Assembly: GCA_018066125.1 (NCBI GenBank)
Contig: JAGHSA010000050.1
Location: 101,862 to 165,861 of the forward strand
Direction of reading: 5' to 3'
Source: Candidatus Cryptobacteroides onthequi
GTDB taxonomy: Bacteria > Bacteroidota > Bacteroidia > Bacteroidales > UBA932
Length of the DNA: 64,000 bases
In this document: one piece after another, positions 63,667-64,000 of the stretch
Numbering within the stretch: the stretch's first letter is position 1
How the letters are laid out: the number at the start of each line of letters is the position of its first letter
The notes under the pieces: generated by a model
Database searches by the model: none
What the model was told of the DNA's origin: nothing
Seen by the model: the letters and a program-made list of their open reading frames with translations, nothing else
Program-made: the position numbers and the translations under genes

Positions 63667-63939
63667 TTATTTCTCAACTGTCACTTTAATCTTATTTCCG
63701 CAGTGCGGGCATACCAGTGTTCCTGGCTCAACTGTAACAGTAGCCTTGTAATCAGAGAAGAGTTCAGGAATTGTTACGCCTAAGATATTTGCGATTTCCT
63801 GGAGCCTTGGGATAGAAATACTAGCTTCTCCGCGAATGATGGCACTGACATACTGTGGGGTCGTACCTAGTTTATCTGCCAACTCTTTTGCTTTCCAGCC
63901 TTTCTGTTCCAGTATTTCTTTTATTCTGAAGACTTCCAT
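63667..63939 (-). CDS. XRE-family regulator with a C-terminal CxxC knuckle
   Basis: 90 residues from MEVFRIKEI. An ATG six codons upstream coincides with the -7 promoter element and is rejected. The HTH is clear (WKAKELADKLGTTPQYVSAI, then PRLQEIANILGV). A short C-terminal tail has VCPHCGNKIKV, a single CxxC pair that could bind zinc in a dimer. It precedes the Ntn hydrolase gene by 48 bases on the same strand and is its likely regulator. Confidence 0.8.
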   Translation of the reverse strand: MEVFRIKEILEQKGWKAKELADKLGTTPQYVSAIIRGEASISIPRLQEIANILGVTIPELFSDYKATVTVEPGTLVCPHCGNKIKVTVEK

Positions 63940-63956
63940 TATAAATTGATTTTCCA

Positions 63957-63964
63957 CAAAAATA
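63957..63964 (-). promoter_or_regulatory. -7 element for the island regulator
   Basis: The minus strand reads TATTTTTG, matching TAnnTTTG, 17 bases before the chosen start. The upstream box is unclear near the window edge. Confidence 0.4.
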
Positions 63965-64000
63965 GTAGGTATTTTCGTAGTTAAGCTATTTAGTTTAAAT

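Larger units (their letters stand above)
62071..64000. mobile_element. AT-rich genomic island at the tmRNA site (open at right)
   Basis: From the att-like copy to the window edge the base composition drops sharply toward A+T and the three leftward genes are unlike the core. No integrase lies in the visible part; it may be further right. The outer boundary cannot be seen. Confidence 0.5.

Overview
The window looks like a chromosome segment of a Bacteroidales bacterium. Three lines of evidence point there. Promoters repeatedly show the Bacteroidota form (a TTTG or TTG box, 19 to 21 bases, then TAnnTTTG) with little Shine-Dalgarno signal. The gene families are typical of the order: DUF4301, DUF5683, BACON lipoproteins, the compact V-type ATPase operon with DUF2764, sodium-pumping methylmalonyl-CoA decarboxylase, and a trp operon in the order B-E-G-D-C-F-A. 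The tmRNA tag ends in NYALAA. No species can be named from the sequence alone. The core is moderately GC-rich and very compact, with several overlapping or abutting genes.

Layout. 1-6048: the end of an outer-membrane barrel gene, then a leftward run of a sodium:solute symporter, recF, a DUF721 gene, a pdxB-like dehydrogenase and DUF4301. 6195-7630: a membrane-anchored TPR protein and a YebC-family protein. 7731-11733: a decarboxylase operon (carboxyltransferase, lamin-tail/OadG fusion, biotin carrier, OadB-type sodium pump). 11873-18949: a V-type ATPase operon (E, DUF2764, A, B, D, I, K) whose K subunit keeps a full set of sodium-binding residues; a GH88 lipoprotein gene trails it. 20179-28452: a lipid kinase, parA/parB, DUF5683, a LysM lytic transglycosylase, a PAP2 phosphatase, obg, adk and hpt. 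28546-37261: a helix-hairpin-helix secreted protein, murF, dut, an LptF/LptG permease, tgt, a nucleoside permease and an alanine/glycine symporter.

37321-46656 is accessory. Two 47-base direct repeats bracket an AT-rich cassette (a small barrel protein, a lipoprotein and an AraC regulator). Next come an 11-BACON-repeat lipoprotein, a fimbrillin-like lipoprotein and a 52-residue peptide gene. 46809-61297 is core again: tRNA-Ala, alkaline phosphatase, the trp operon with a leader peptide holding three consecutive Trp codons and an attenuator, a small AraC-type protein, a GH29 fucosidase, DUF1080 and CBM9-like proteins, tRNA-Val, xpt with a xanthine permease, and a SLOG-fold protein. 

The right end is a tmRNA gene (61323-61718) used as an integration site. 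A diverged copy of its 3' end plus terminator lies 367 bases downstream. Beyond that is an AT-rich island open at the window edge. It encodes an XRE regulator, a 427-residue protein that reads as a proteasome/HslV-type Ntn hydrolase (Thr after Met, Asp17 and a Lys at about 33) and a 60-residue small protein. This cassette is the best candidate for an undescribed system.

Taken together, the decarboxylase and the V-ATPase suggest a sodium cycle tied to succinate/propionate fermentation. GH88, GH29, DUF1080 and CBM9-like genes suggest a glycan-foraging life.
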